This document shows, piece by piece, positions 43,273 through 59,542 of a stretch of DNA of 64,000 nt (position 1 is its first letter; every line of letters begins with the position of its first letter). Source of the stretch: Dipetalonema caudispina (taxonomy: Eukaryota; Nematoda; Chromadorea; Rhabditida; Onchocercidae); assembly GCA_013365325.1 (NCBI GenBank), contig JABVXV010000014.1, positions 1-64,000 on the forward strand, written 5' to 3'. The notes under the pieces are model-generated. The model saw only the letters and a program-made list of their open reading frames with translations, was not told where the DNA came from and did not search any database. The translations under genes and the position numbers were made by a program.

Positions 43273-46200
43273 CGAAATTATCCACATCACACATGTAAGC
43301 CCAACATCTAAATAAAACATAATTCCTTTACGTTAAAGCAAGTGAATCATAAATGATTACTTTCAGCGAGACGCAACCCTTCAGTTATTCTTTGACATTG
43401 AAATTTTACATAGTTGCTGACTGTTTCGATCGCCGTTTTTGTGTTATTTTCGATAAGTCGTAAAATATGTTCATTGGGCAAAACATCTTGTACATGGCCA
43501 TTGTTTTCGATCAATTCCTGTATAAATTATCGGATATAAATGATCAACATTAAATAATATTTACAGATAAGTCTTACGGTCATTACTTTATTCAACAACA
43601 AGCATACAAGCGAAACTTTTAAGCGTTTGGGAAAATCAACTAAAATATGTAATGAAGCTTAACACCTCAGTCATCCTTTTCTATCAAAGTCTTGTCAACA
43701 TAATTGATCAATTTCAAGATAGAAAATATTAAAATAAGCGAGGCTTGAATAGTTCACTTTTTTTGTACCTGAAGCAGATAAATGAGAAGACGCATAGCTT
43801 TCAAGGGGATTTCAGGCTGAATAGCTTCAGCGAAGGACAGACCAGCTGCATTGCAAATAGCTAGAACTGGCGTTGTTAGTCTTTCTTTGCATGGTAAGCA
43901 TCGCAAAACGGCTTGGGTGGTTGCTGATCGTAACTGTGATATCGAACAAAATGACAAAATCAGATCATATACCTGCAAACGCTTTCATATTAAATGCTCA
44001 AAAATTCTATAAAGGATATAAGAATGTGAGCAAATTTTAAACTGTAGATGAAGCAACCTACTTTAAGTGATTCTTCAGTACGAGGATCAATTTGAACAAA
44101 AAGGCCTGCAACATTTTGAATCGTGCTTTCGAAATATGAATAGGAAGCGAGGTCTTTGCCTGTAGATGTAATTGTTGGAAGTGATGATACCTGAAAAATT
44201 TGGCCCATTTTCTTTTTGTTTTTTAATCTAAAATAAAATGGTCAAATAATGTGTGCAGCAGGTAAATAACGGTACAAAATTTAAAGTAGTTATATACTAA
44301 CATTTCTACACATTCTGTCCAGGAATTTTTCCATTAGCAAAAGGAAGAAATGTTTAAATATCATGCTTGAAAGATAAAAGAGTGGAAGTAATCAAAGCTT
44401 TAAAAACATACACCGGAAGAATCGCTGATAATTAATCTCTTTAGTAGATCAACAGCAATATGCCGCGTCATCAGATGGTCTCCCAGAATTAAAACATTGA
44501 AAATACACCGGAATGTTTGGGGAATGTTTCGAGAACAAAATACCTGAAATAAGCAGTTTCTCTACGTATTGCTTTTACATCAATGCACTACAACTTCAAT
44601 TTAAATTTATGTCCAATATTATATTTTGCTCTTTCTGACACGAGTTGTTTTTTCTTCTTCAAAAAGTATTAAAACTTTACAAGTGAAATAATTCCATATT
44701 GAATAGTTTCGTAAAGTTTTTCTTTAAACATCAGTAAAAGCATAAAATATGATTACGGACTTTTCGTTACGTACTAACAAAGAATTCATGATAGTATATG
44801 AATTTAAAAAAATTTTTTTTACAAAAAAAAATTGCTTAACAAAGTTACCGTATCACGAAGTTTTTCCTCCAGAAAACCGACCAGTACAAGAGATGAAATA
44901 ACCACAGTTCGCGAATCATGAGCTAACAGCTTCAGCAATTTATGGGTGAAGGCTTTATAGGACGACTGTAAGTGCTTTTTCATATCAAAGTGATTGGTAC
45001 AATGCCATCGTTTCATTATCAATAATCCAAAGAAATGTAAACAGTTAAATTATTGTATAGTACTCTTTAGCGTAAATGTAGAATTTCAAACTATTTTATT
45101 GTAAAACCGAAGAAAAATGAACCCACCGATTTGCGTATTCTCAAACAAGCTGACTTTGATCTAGCAGCAAGGTTACATAGTATGGCTATACAATAAGGAA
45201 GCCATTCCGGTTCATCATCACAAGTCCTACAGAAAATCTAATTAAATGAAAAATATTTGGAAGTGTGCTTCAGTCACGAAGATTTTTAATAAATCGCATG
45301 AAAATTAAAAACAAACTATGCAGATTACAATCTAATCAGATAAGCGTATTAAATAATAAACAGATCAAAACTGAATATTAAATGAATATATGCATAGCGA
45401 TAATGTATAGAAAACTAAAACTAACACTTCGCTTAAAAGAAATGAAATAAGATCATTTGTCCATATTCCAAGCACTACATTTCGTTCATAAGTAAGTACC
45501 TAAACAAATAAAAAATCGTTAGCAACAAAATCGAAGATATATCATTAAACCCACCAATACAAGTTTAACATACCTGAAGTAATCGCAATACGTCAATAAG
45601 ATTCTGTGGACCAAGCTGGTCTCGCAATGACAACTTTAAGCATTCAAAAACTGACCCACAAATTTGTAAATCTTCTCCTGCCAAGTATCTTCTGATCGAT
45701 ATATTATGAAAAGCTAAAATGCATCTTTTGACTAACAAATGTAAAAATGATTCGCACAGTGCCATCATCCACCCTAATTTTATTAAATTTATATTTCTAT
45801 AACAGTATTTCTTCTCCTCAGTAATTTAGACACTAAAATTTTTCAGTAATCTAAAGTGTAATCAAATATGAAATAAGTCCTAGTAATGTAAACTATATCA
45901 ATCTTCATCAAATAACAACTATAAAGAGAATTGTTGAAATTTTTATAGATCCAAAAGCAAAAAATTGAAAATGAAGCCAACCTAAGTTGAAAAGGAAAAG
46001 ATGTAAACGAGAACGAGTAATTGCCGATGTGGAAATATCATTCAGTAGCATTGAACAGTGACGAAGTAACTCGCATAACTGACGATCATGTATGCTTAAT
46101 CTGGCTGATGAATCCAAAATATTCGTTAACTGTACCAATTTCTAAAATCATTCCGTTTAAATAGAAAAACTTAGCGATATCGGTAACCTAAACTTTTCAA

Positions 46201-46644
46201 TGTAAAGAAGATGTGAAGAGCAGAAAAATAAATATGTAGAAATGAATACACAATTACAGAGCTAATACATAAAAATAAGACTGGAAATTCTCTTTAAATC
46301 TGCCAATTTTGTAATTTAATACAATTCTAATTATTTACTTGTTACCGAGTTAGAAATAATAAAGTAATGATTCTATCGAAATTATCATATGTACAAAATC
46401 GGATAACTAAATTACTTAAAAGTGTTAACTGAAAATATTTGATTGAGTTGTAAAATATAAAATTACTATTTTTTTAGACTTTCTTACAATGAATTTGTTT
46501 GTTATGATAAAATTTCAACAAAATGAAAAAATTCACCCCTAAATGAGTATCCAATAAAGAGGCATTAATTTCATTACTATCACTGTAAAATCGATGAATA
46601 GCAGTAGTAGCTGCAGCAATAGATGCCTTTAAGGCATCACTCAT
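39965..46644 (-). CDS. CIP2A-like protein (armadillo-type N-terminus plus C-terminal coiled coil)
   Basis: Orthologue of CIP2A, in vertebrates an inhibitor/scaffold of PP2A-B56 and partner of TOPBP1; role in worms is inference. 22 exons: 46537-46644, 45982-46141, 45574-45773, 45426-45499, 45127-45226, 44849-44965, 44412-44543, 44062-44190, 43769-43972, 43361-43517, 43054-43210, 42644-42743, 42454-42572, 42325-42399, 42074-42218, 41848-41910, 41436-41537, 41200-41366, 40926-41039, 40660-40763, 40225-40313, 39965-40063; 904 residues, against 905 in human, phase closed throughout. Collinear matches with human CIP2A: LLAHDSRTVVISSL, CSRNIPQTFRCIFNVLI, LILSFCSISQLR, YWKILKDDRLVPFIAYAI and KDSRISHLLSTYE at the start of the coiled coil. 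Residues about 1-600 are helical repeats; about 670-904 are heptad-rich Glu/Lys coiled coil ending QMMQMMNEI. An optional in-frame 9-base microexon may exist at 42261-42269. Confidence 0.87.
41564..41602. repeat. (CAA)n microsatellite in a CIP2A intron
   Basis: A CAA/AAC triplet run with small interruptions in the intron between the exons at 41848-41910 and 41436-41537 of the CIP2A gene. Confidence 0.85.
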
Positions 46645-46779
46645 CTGTATCGACTACTTCTACAGTCGTTTTCCTGAAATCATAATGAATTCATATCGTC
46701 ATTTATATACATATATGCAGGATGAAAATCGAATACGAAGATGACATATATCATGTTATACGCACATCTTAAAACATAG

Positions 46780-47126
46780 CGGAAGTGTTATCTAAACAAG
46801 CAAATTTAGCAATACAACAAAAATTAAAAGTTCAAGATCAGTTTAGAAGTTTATCGAATTTTCAAAAGATATATGGTGAATGTTATCAACCTTTATTTAA
46901 ATTAAATGATATCCTGGTCTATTACTATACCTCTTTCAAAGCATATGCAGCTAATTTAATGATCAAAATTGAAGTAGCACTTTGTCCGCATTTCTTCCCC
47001 TTTTACATCTGTATCAACAGGATATGTCAGTCTGAATGTTAACAATATACAAAGATAACCTATCATCTATATCCAGTGTTTTGGGTTAATGAACTGATCA
47101 AATGCTATGTGTTACTTTTCTTTTAA
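46780..47126 (+). CDS. Candidate small gene divergent from CIP2A (partial)
   Basis: Exon 46780-46875 (acceptor AACATAG) reads EVLSKQANLAIQQKLKVQDQ and on to SLSNFQKIY, a helical, coiled-coil-like segment. Its donor G|GTGAAT joins in phase to 47077-47126 (acceptor ATATCCAG), giving VFWVNELIKCYVLLFF and a stop. Alternatively the first exon reads on through a longer open frame to 47042. No start codon was identified between the CIP2A ATG (46644) and 46780 with matching phase. Family unknown; low confidence. Confidence 0.3.
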
Positions 47127-48776
47127 TTGGTAAGGAAATAAAAATCCAAAAGTAATTTACTAATTAAACAACATTATTAGGGAAATTGTCATTTAGCGGA
47201 GTTCGTTTTCAAATATATCAAATATACAACAGGAATACAAATCAGTTTACTTTTCAAACAGTACAATTAACTGAAGTAATTAATTTATTATAACAATTAC
47301 TAATTCACTGAAATATCCATTCATCATAAGCGAGCAACAGAAATCCTCTCATCCACTTTTGGTAATGATACAGTGAAATAGATTCAGAAGATGTGGAGAG
47401 TCATTCTACTCGTTGCATCATAGTGGGAGGTTATTCGGTTCCCAACATTTCTCAAATGTCTAATAGAAATGATTTTATTGATATTTGAATAATTTAGAAA
47501 TAAATTTATTAAATAGTCGCGAAATTTAACAATGTATTCAGTAATCGATAGAGATAGGGAAGATATCTGAAAATGAACTGGTCCTTTCTGCTAGAGGTTA
47601 GAACTTCAAAATATTTGCAGGAGTTAGTTGCATAGTGAAAAAAACAATTGCAATTAAAGACAGAATTATGCATCAGCACTAACATTTCAGCCATTAACTA
47701 CGAGCTTATTGTAAAATAATCGAATAGGACAACTGATTGATAAGTTTTCGAGAGCTCTATCAAAGCTAATTTATGCCTAATGTTCTGCTATCCGTTACTA
47801 ATATTCTACATGTAACATTCCGCATATGACAATCACGCATAGTTATTTTACAATATTAACCCAACGCTGCATCAGAATCATCAGAATTGCTAAAAATAAA
47901 ACACTACAATCAATTAGGATGATTTGATGTGAAAATTTTCAAATAGGAACCCACTCCACCTATACAGTTGTGACTCTTGTCAATTTTGCAATAAGTGCTG
48001 ATCATTGCTGCTATAATATTTATAACTTCACCACAAATTAGATAGTACAGCTAAATCGAGTGAAATATAGCCATAACTACAGAGGAATTTTAAGCAAATC
48101 AGAGATGTACGATTTCCATATAGAAAGCAAAGTCATAATATTCTTTAGTCTAACTTGCCAGCAATCTGTAAAAGCTCAATTCTTTTAGACTTTATGACCT
48201 AACTGCCGATATGTGTACAAATAATTTTTTTCCCAATCCTACACCAAAACGTACTGGAATGTGAAAGGAGACACGACAGATCCCAAATCTAACCATATTT
48301 CATTTATGACAGTGGTACGGGTACAGCTGGTACTCTAATTTTTTGTTCTAAAACATTATGAAGTGTGGTTTGAATAATATTACGAAAACTTTCGAATTTT
48401 TTCTCCGAAGTGATTTAAAAACAAACTGTATGAGCATTCTCAGTCTTGCACATGAACAAAACGAAGTCAGCACAACAATCTATAAATACTTTATGAATTA
48501 TCATTACAGTGGCATGGTCAAAAGACTTACAAAATAAAAAATAAAAGTTGATAGAATAATAAATGCATGATATGAAGAAATCTACTGCTTATGTCGAATG
48601 TTCCTTGCAGAAGAATGTGAGCTATGCAGCCGTATTGAGCGAAATCATTCCTTGACTGAACGAGACGATCTGCTTTTTGCTTTCCGATTATTCGTAGACT
48701 TCAAATATGTATCATGAAGAAAGAAGTTTGAAAATTCTCTCAAAAGCTTTATACATGCTTTTCCTTGAGATATGAG
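47127..48776. other. Intergenic region, no gene seen
   Basis: About 1.65 kb of AT-rich sequence between the CIP2A upstream region and the 3' end of PIG-A. No exon with matching splice signals was found on either strand. Confidence 0.5.
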
Positions 48777-51404
<2,628 letters not shown>

Positions 51405-52127
51405 CGGATCCAACTACTTCTATGCATTACTAAAATTCTAACAATTTTCAACCAAAACAATGGTTAGTTGTTAGTTAAGAGACGAAAAATCAGCATGTTT
51501 CCCTGCCTTTGCATTCTGAATTATTGGTCCACACATATTTCTCATCAACAACTCATTAATGCGTAAATTCAGAAAACGACAAATTTTAATCTCCAGTTGA
51601 ACAAAATGTAAAATAATTGCTATATTATTATAAAATCAGAAAATCTCACAACCATACCAATTCCTATTGCAACAATAACGCTGAGAACTACTATCTTTCA
51701 CTGTTGGAAATCTTCCATTAGAAATCCGCATCACTAATTCATAAAATTTCTACTATAGATCTCAAAAATCGATGAAAATATACAGTGTATCAATGCACAT
51801 TAAGCATTACCATCATGCCAATAACGAAAACTCTTTTCAATTCATTTCATAAACAAAATACAACAACATATGCACACAACAAAAAATTAAAAATAGTGGT
51901 GCAATTACAATATCACGAAAAACAACAGGAACAGTAAAACCGAAAACCATTAGTTGTATAGATCCTCCTCAAATTACATTTTATCAATTACATTGTTTTT
52001 TTCACGCAATTTGTCGCTGCGAACTTAAGTTACCACAGGAACAATAATCATCTAATAAAATCAACGTTTTAGCAAGTCTTACAAAAATATTACTTGGATG
52101 AAACGTAACCCTAAGAACTGCGACAGG

Positions 52128-55100
52128 TTAGTAATCAAAGTTTAGAGATGAAGCCACAATTTCATCTTCCTGAGTTCCCTCGATCTGTAGCAAAAAAGGA
52201 GGAAAATATAACTTGACAATAATAAAAGACTTCAGTTCCGAGATCAGAACGGCAGTTATGAATAACATCATACTGAGTAACACACAGTCCTCATGCCGAA
52301 ATCCTTTTTGGTGTATTCTGAAACATTGCATACCCTCATATACAGCTCAAAATACTTCACAAAAAATTAAAAGCATTAATAAATAGAAGATAAAAGACCA
52401 ACCCCTCTAAACACTTGTCCAACTTGTTCACTGAATAACTCAGCCATCAGTAAAACACTACTAATCCTCTTAACCGTTGCTGCTTTTCCCTCTTTCTGCC
52501 TCCAGGCTGTTAATATTCTTTGTGCTACTTTCATTGGCTGAAACAGAAAGAACAGTTTCGAGCAAACAAACAGTCTCGTAGAACTTCACTAAATAAATAT
52601 TAAAATGTGCCAAACATTTATACCAAATTAATATCAAGATATCACCGTGCTGCACACCTCTTCTTTTGCGTCGTTCCTTTCTTTGTTGACATTCATTACA
52701 TCTGCTAACGTTGACCAGCTATCTGCTAGTAACGGTGCCAACTGTTCGATATGTGAATCAGTTAAAGCAGCAGACGGTTCAATATGTTCCCTCCTGAAAA
52801 ACTATGAAAAATGGAAATACAGCAAAAGAATCAATCATTCCTTTAGCCAGCAACATATTCATTCAGGATGCTTCAATAAATGCTATCGCAATTTGATTTT
52901 TGCACTATTGAATAAAATGAAGTGGAATCTAATTAAAAAATTCAAAACTGAATCTTACCGACGGCGAAAATGTAAGACCATTTATGGCTCTAACAGTTTC
53001 CACTACATAAATCCAGAACATGCTATTTACGTCAGTGAATAATACCGCGTGAGCAGTTCACGAGAAGACTATTAGCTTTTAGCCTTAATTTAAAAACTGT
53101 CTTTGTATGCCAAAGGAATAGAAGAAAAGGAACTATGACGGATAGAAAAAAATTCAGGAAGTAATAGAAAAAAGAAAGGAACCCATTGTGAAGAGCCGAT
53201 GAAACACAGCTACTAGTATTATTCATAGCTCCTTTGATACTTTTTTTGTCATCTGTAAAACCTGGAATGCGATCTTTCAACTCCTGAAATACCAGAAAGT
53301 TGTAAAATATGATTAGTTCTTTTTCAGTCACCAAGTTTGAAATCATGGAGTTTTCTAAACCATTGGATAATCTCAGAACCTGCTTGTAAGCAGGTGTTGT
53401 AAACAAAATTAATATCAACAAATGAAGATTGCGCAAATTCTTGGATTTTCTTTGCAACATGAGGAATTATTTTAGTTGAGTAACTACCAATCTGCATAAG
53501 ACGAAAAAGTTAAAGTGACTAACCGGGAAATTAGCTGCAGTGTGCTTCATCACTTCTTCCAAAAATGGTGCCAAATTTGTTGTTACTTCATTTCTCTTTG
53601 ATGGTGTCTATAATAGTATATAAATTAAAATCAACTCTTAATCCTGAAATGTTAATGAAGAGAACTTACTTGAAAATATGATGTGCTTTGAGACATCAGA
53701 AGCCGTGATGCTCTCCACTGGAATGACTCATTGTTTACCGATCTGAAAGGATTTTAGAAGAGAAATAACATACAGATATCAATGACAAATACATATTGAC
53801 GACGTATCGATTTTCTCTGCGATTTTGGTATTTTTCAGCGCAATTTAAATGTAACATTATATTTCTCTTTCTTTTTTTTTTTTTTTTTTTACTAAAAAGA
53901 ATGAAATCTTAACATTACTAAATTCACAGTCATGGAAAATCAACAGCTTTCGCTACACTCATCCCTACCATTATCCAAAACCAAGAGATCAAGGCAAGCA
54001 CAATATCATAATAAAAATTACCTGTATTGCTCTTCAACTAGTTGTTCTGGATCCAATTCATCAAGGGGATCTTCGAGAAATGTAACCAACTTCGGTATAA
54101 AATTTCTGAAATAATTAAACTTCTACATCAGGCATTTATGAAAAATTATAGCATCACTTACTTAAAAGAAGAAAATACGACGTTTATCCTTGTCACACCA
54201 AAGGTCTTGTTTGCACACTCTTGCAATCAGCACTGATGCCATTGAATAGTTTAAATAATTGAAATCAGTCTACTTTATGTAAAGATATTAATTACGACTA
54301 GGATGCATCACTAATGTGAAATGCTACACGACTGAAAAATATTACCGAATAGCTTACTCTTCTACCTAGAAAGCTTTCTCTTCAAATCTTACCTCCTTGA
54401 GTCTTCACAAGCCGATAACATGTCTGGATTGATATTCCATAGTTTCGTCAGTTCTGGATTGCCGAGATCAAGTTTTGAGGGATCGTATCGATTTCTAGGA
54501 CGCCTACAAACGACATTAATGTAGAAATCTCTTCATTTTCTTATTCTGCATATTAATAAAATCGGAAACAAAGAGGACAGGAAAAACTGTTTCATTTTAT
54601 TTCCTTTTTTTGATTTTGCAAGAAAATGCTTCATATTACTATTACAACTTTTGCAAAGCAAGAAATATTTGTAATATGGTTCCAATATGTATTTCATATC
54701 CAACTAATTGAATGCAGCTGTAGCAGCTCACTTTTTGAAAACGCTTGGTTTTTCTTTGTCTGCGAGCTGCGTATAATCGAAACAACCTTTGTTTTTCCAT
54801 TCAGACCATTCCTTTTCACGATGAAGAATTATCTAAACATAGTTCAAGAAGTAGTTTCTCATTCTCTATTGCATTCTTCTGAATCTTGAATCAGTAAGAA
54901 CCTACTTTCATAGTATCAGCAAAATGCGATCCTTTCGGATGCGTCTCACGTAGTAACCGAAAGCACCTCTCGGTGGATTCAATAATAAATCGTAATTGTT
55001 CATCATTCAGAGTAAAAGATTTGCTGGAAAAACGAAAAGATGAACAAAAATTCCACACTTACAACAAGCAATACATGGAAAACTAAAAGCTGTCAGGAAT

Positions 55101-57407
55101 GGATTCAAAAAATGATTAAAAATTTAAGAAGTCAAAAGGGATTACTCCTTGAATTTAATATCGGATACTAAATATTGATATAGAATTAGGCACTGCACAA
55201 GGAAGTAACGTCGAAACTGAGAATCATTCAATTGCAACTGCAGCAGCTGAAAAACTGTGGTTCAGATGAAACCATGATTTCAAATGTGACTATTATTAAA
55301 AACGCATTACTTGTGATACAATATTAATAAACTGTTGAAATTAGAGATTACCTTCTGACTAGTCAAATACTTCGCAAAATAAATGTCTTCTTCTCCATCG
55401 GCTTTCGAAGTCGATGGAATCGCAACATTCTCATCATTTGAATTTTCCTAAGAATAAGAACTCCTCAATAAGAAAAAAAAGTAGAATGTATGAAATGAAA
55501 TTCAAGAAGCAGTAAATGAATCGTCTACGCAGAAACTACTGTGTTTGAAAAATAAAAAATACTTGACAAACTCAAAATAAAGGAAATAAAAACAAAAAAT
55601 AAAACCTGTTTTAAGCGTTCTCTTTTTGAGCCTTCTTCAAGAGCTGCAGAAGATTCCAGTTTATGACTTGAAAATATGTTGAGTACCTCAGTTGTGTTCT
55701 GTAAAAAGAACGATTAGTTGCTGTCACAAAGAATCAGGTAAATCAGCACCACTGGACAAAAGAGAATCATGTGAAACGAATTATTATACGACACCTGCTG
55801 AAACGTCCTCCACTTCGACTTTTCAAAACATGTTGCAGGCGAAGAGAAGAAAGACTGTAACTGCCAAAATTTTGCATAGAGTGTATAATCAACTGGAATT
55901 TCTCTAAAAATTGAGAGACAGATAATGAAAGTCATGCCGATGATAAGTTGGAATCAGTGAATTGAAAAAATAAGTAATGATTACAACGACCGCTAAGTCT
56001 CTTAGCCATTAAAGGAATGAAGACGTAGTAGTATTTATTTTTCATCCAACAATTTGAATAACAAGCGTTAGCAATAAAAATTTTACAAAAAGCAAAAATT
56101 CAAAAATATTAATTAGAAACTTGCAAGTAGAACAAAATACCGTTCACTTATTTCGCCCACTTCCATAACGTCGTTGTCCTCTGTTAAATTTGCATCAACA
56201 GCAAGGCAAGAATCGGCCTGAAGACAAAAAGGCTACATCTTGAAAAACAAAGCAGTTAAATTATTCAATAACAATAACGAAAGTGACTATTTCCGAAAAT
56301 AAATTTGCCACTACTACACTGTCGCTTATTTCGAAAAATACAAGGAAAAGTAATACTAAAGGAACAAAAGACACAATATTTACCATATCATATTTTGTGA
56401 CATTGCCCAGGTTAAAATGGCTGACAAGATTCAAGCCGGATTTTTCACACAACGGTAACGCATGTGCTAATAAAACTAAAATCCGGCCACAAAAACTCGC
56501 ATCCACTGTTCGTGAAAGGCGCTTTAGCAAATCATTACACATCCGTAATATCATATTTTTGCAAGGCTCGTAAAAAATACCCTGAAAATTGAGTCATGCG
56601 ACACACAGAACAAACCATGAAATCATAGTTAAAAATTTTAAGAAAGAAAAAACGAGAATTGTGTACCATTTTCCATTGTGACAGATTATCTTCAACAATT
56701 ACGAAAAGTTCTTCACAGCGTTTAACTGGGCTGACGTCGAATACATCTTGTATTACAGCAACTGTTGTTCCTTTTGCACAAAAATCTGCAAATTAAAGTT
56801 GAGGTCTAAAAAGATGTCGGGTGCAAGCTAAAAAGCTCCAAATACCAAAATAAAAAAGAGAAATTTTATGCGTAAATGATCCGAGCTATAACCTTCTTTA
56901 GCGGCTTGAAATGTAACTGCCAATAGCTGTCTCAGAAGACCTTCTTGCTCACTATTCGCATGCTGTGCAATTTCAAATGCTTTCCGGTGTATAGCATTCT
57001 CGATTGTTAATCGAATCACTTCGGCAGCACTCCTAAAATTTCTTTATTGTATATATTTCTTTTTTCCCAATCATCTATCTATGGTCTACTGTTCCTATAA
57101 AATTTATGTTCAAGATAATTCAGCTACTGACAAGACGTTCTTATGGCTTAACAGTAAACACCATAGCCGTTTCGAAACCTTTTGTTAAAATGTTTTTCAA
57201 AATATCGTTAAGAATTGTTACAAAGACCAATCGTAGAAGTGTAATTTCGTTTTATGACCATACATGCGACGAAGCAGCATACATATATAAGCTTAAAATA
57301 AGAAAGCAAATTTTTCTTGTTTCAGAAAATATTTACCCATCGTCTTTCATTTTCTTGTAAGCTGTCTTGATCTGTTCAAATTCTAATGCAAAGATCGCTT
57401 TCTCCAT
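52128..57407 (-). CDS. thoc-1: THO complex subunit 1 (THOC1/Hpr1)
   Basis: Subunit of the nuclear THO/TREX complex that couples transcription to mRNA packaging and export. 19 exons: 57337-57407, 56893-57032, 56667-56785, 56384-56581, 56141-56217, 55795-55903, 55606-55698, 55352-55447, 55146-55246, 54906-55023, 54732-54832, 54393-54503, 54022-54105, 53670-53742, 53524-53607, 53183-53283, 52658-52793, 52403-52537, 52128-52184; 667 residues (human 657), in phase. Hallmarks of the elongation-factor THOC1 family: LRMCNDLLKRLSRT, FCGRILVLLAHALPL, CEKSGLNLVSHFNL, IPVDYTLYAKFWQLQSFF, ELTKLWNINPDMLSAC and FQWRASRLLMSQS. The C-terminus is a death-domain-like fold (IEQLAPLLADSWSTLA, AQRILTAWRQKEG), as in human THOC1. 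The exon at 53183-53283 ends at a weak donor (GG|GTTCCT) chosen because it alone restores phase. A TTTATAG acceptor lies just before the ATG. Confidence 0.95.
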
Positions 57408-58949
57408 TACGCTATAAAGACTTTGATAAATGTCCACAAGCAAATCATTCGTCAGTACCCTTATTTGCATGCTCGAATCCTACGCAATCTTCTCTCTCAC
57501 AATTTCTTCATGTATGCATTTCAAAAGATGCTTAGTTCGTTACCACACGATTTACCTTATCTTTTTACAAAAAGAAAGAAATGAAAATTTGATCAACCCT
57601 ATTTTATCTAATGGTGATTGGATGAAAAACTAAAGTCATTAGACACATAAGCTTTCATCACCTTTTCACCCAATTAATTTCAAATGCAACAAAGTTTTGT
57701 AACTTCAAGCTTCATTGCCACAAATCAATTTCGGCTTATTGCAACCAAAAATACGCCAAGTCAAAGTTTATGAACAGATCGACTCATAGTCACACTCAAA
57801 AATCCAAATTCGAGCAAATGGTAACTGACCGATTTTGAGTGAATCAACTTGACCTTCCGCCCTCATACGCTGCTATAACCTCCCCTTCTTACAGTCCATC
57901 CTTTTCTATTTTCATTGTTAATCCCAAGTTACTTTAACTATGTTTGTACATTACCTAACTAACACTAGTCAACCCGACCCCTGACCCCTGACCCCCAACT
58001 TCCCGACCACCCCGACGCATCTTCCGCATCCACGAAAATTTATGAAGCGAGGAATGTTGCATATCGGTTGTATGATTCGAGGTGTGAAATAGAGGAGGAC
58101 CGGGGAATCTTTGTTCTATTTGGGGTTAGTAGTTGATATATTAACTGGTATAGATGTCAAAGATCAAGCATAAATTTGACATATTGACCTGTGTGAAGGA
58201 TATATGTAGCACAACTGTCTAATCTGGAACTTCGACACATAATTTTGATAGTCTACGTTTAATTAAGGGAAGTATCTTTGCGCTAAAGGAATTTATTAAA
58301 TTATGGAACTTGAAATACTTTCATTGATGCCATCGAATGTTTATTTGTTAACAAATAAGGTGAAGAATAATTGTATGTTTACATATAACGATTGTTATCT
58401 GTTCACTCTCGACATACATAAATAAGTGAATGAACAATCTGCTGAGTGAGTTCGAAGTTCAATTATTTGTTTTTGCCAGTTTATTTTAAGAAAAAAAGGG
58501 GAAAAAAAATTTTCAAGTGAAAAAATCTTCTCATATTTCTGGTAAAAAATGATTAGTTATTAGTGAGATTGATGATTTGATACTTTTACTTTTCATTTCC
58601 AATTAACATTGTATTTCACTTATCACAGCAAACCGTAGAGGATATAAGCCTGTCATTTATTTTCATACTCTACAGACTACATTGATGAAATCTTATCAAT
58701 GGACTGATAATGGAACTTCAGTAAAAAAATCTAATTATTCAATAAAAATAAAGCATAAAATTCACATTATTCCTATCTGAATTTCAACAAAATTTCACTG
58801 GTAAAAGGGAATAGTTAGAAATATAGTAGTATTTTTTTTTTTTTTTTTGGACATATATGAGAACAATCTATATGTAGATAAAATCATAGGAAATGGAAAA
58901 TTACATTGCAAAACAGATGAAAATATGTCAAATACATTTAAATTAACAG
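57408..58949. other. thoc-1 upstream region, no gene seen
   Basis: About 1.5 kb with no supported gene. It contains a striking C-rich block (57973-58013) that is G-rich on the thoc-1 coding strand, described separately, and a poly-T tract near 58833-58849. Confidence 0.5.
57973..58013 (-). promoter_or_regulatory. G-quadruplex-forming motif upstream of thoc-1
   Basis: On the plus strand C-runs occur at 57973-57975, 57978-57981, 57985-57988 and 57992-57996, with further runs at 58002-58004 and 58010-58013. The minus strand therefore carries four or more runs of at least three G with loops of 2-3 bases, a canonical G4 motif, about 570 bases upstream of the thoc-1 ATG on its coding strand. A gene-regulatory role is inference. 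Confidence 0.75.
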
Positions 58950-59542
58950 TTAAATTTCAAATTTTTCACTTGGTATGACTTCAACCTTAGCAAACAAAAA
59001 ATCTTTTTCCATTTGTAGAAGAGAATCTTTCACATTACATTTCATTACCTCACTTTTCGTTTCCGATCTGAAAAGCATTGCAAGAAAAACATTTACCTAA
59101 AATGTGAAACAATTAAGCTTAATCAATTTAAAATGTTTTATCTTTTTCAATTGTTTTTACCTCCCCCTCCCCCCCTCCTTCTCACTTACATTTACTTAAC
59201 TTTTACATTAAATTAATGTTAAAAACTGATCTTTTTTTTTTTTTTTTTTTTTTTCTAACAAAAAACTTGTTTTTTGTTAATTAACTTCATGTTAAAATTA
59301 AAATTCTGCTTATGTTTATTGACACTTTATTAAGTCTCACTACCTATTTGTAATACTAATATGTTTGTCACATCCTATTTGTATATAATTTCATTACAAA
59401 TATTATTTTAAACAAACACACTCTGATCATTTATTTCATTGGTCAGTTCGCTGGCGACCACTTGTATTTGTGGATTCGGGTTAAGATAATTAGCTTCTGC
59501 AGTAGTATCGAACGTATGACTTTGTTTGTCTTCTGTTGTCAT
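58950..59542 (-). CDS. Predicted 80-residue acidic protein, family unknown
   Basis: Two exons in phase: 59418-59542 (ATG at 59542) and 58950-59067 (acceptor CTTTTCAG, stop TAA). The protein is hydrophilic and acidic: exon 1 starts MTTEDKQSHTFDTTAEANYL and includes PNPQIQVVASELTNEIND; exon 2 reads SETKSEVMKCNVKDSLLQME and ends VEVIPSEKFEI. There is no signal peptide or membrane segment and one Cys. Base composition in exon 1 is clearly richer in GC than its surroundings, which supports coding. The donor (GT|GTTTGT) is acceptable, not strong. It may be the complete small protein or the 3' end of a larger gene. Confidence 0.5.
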
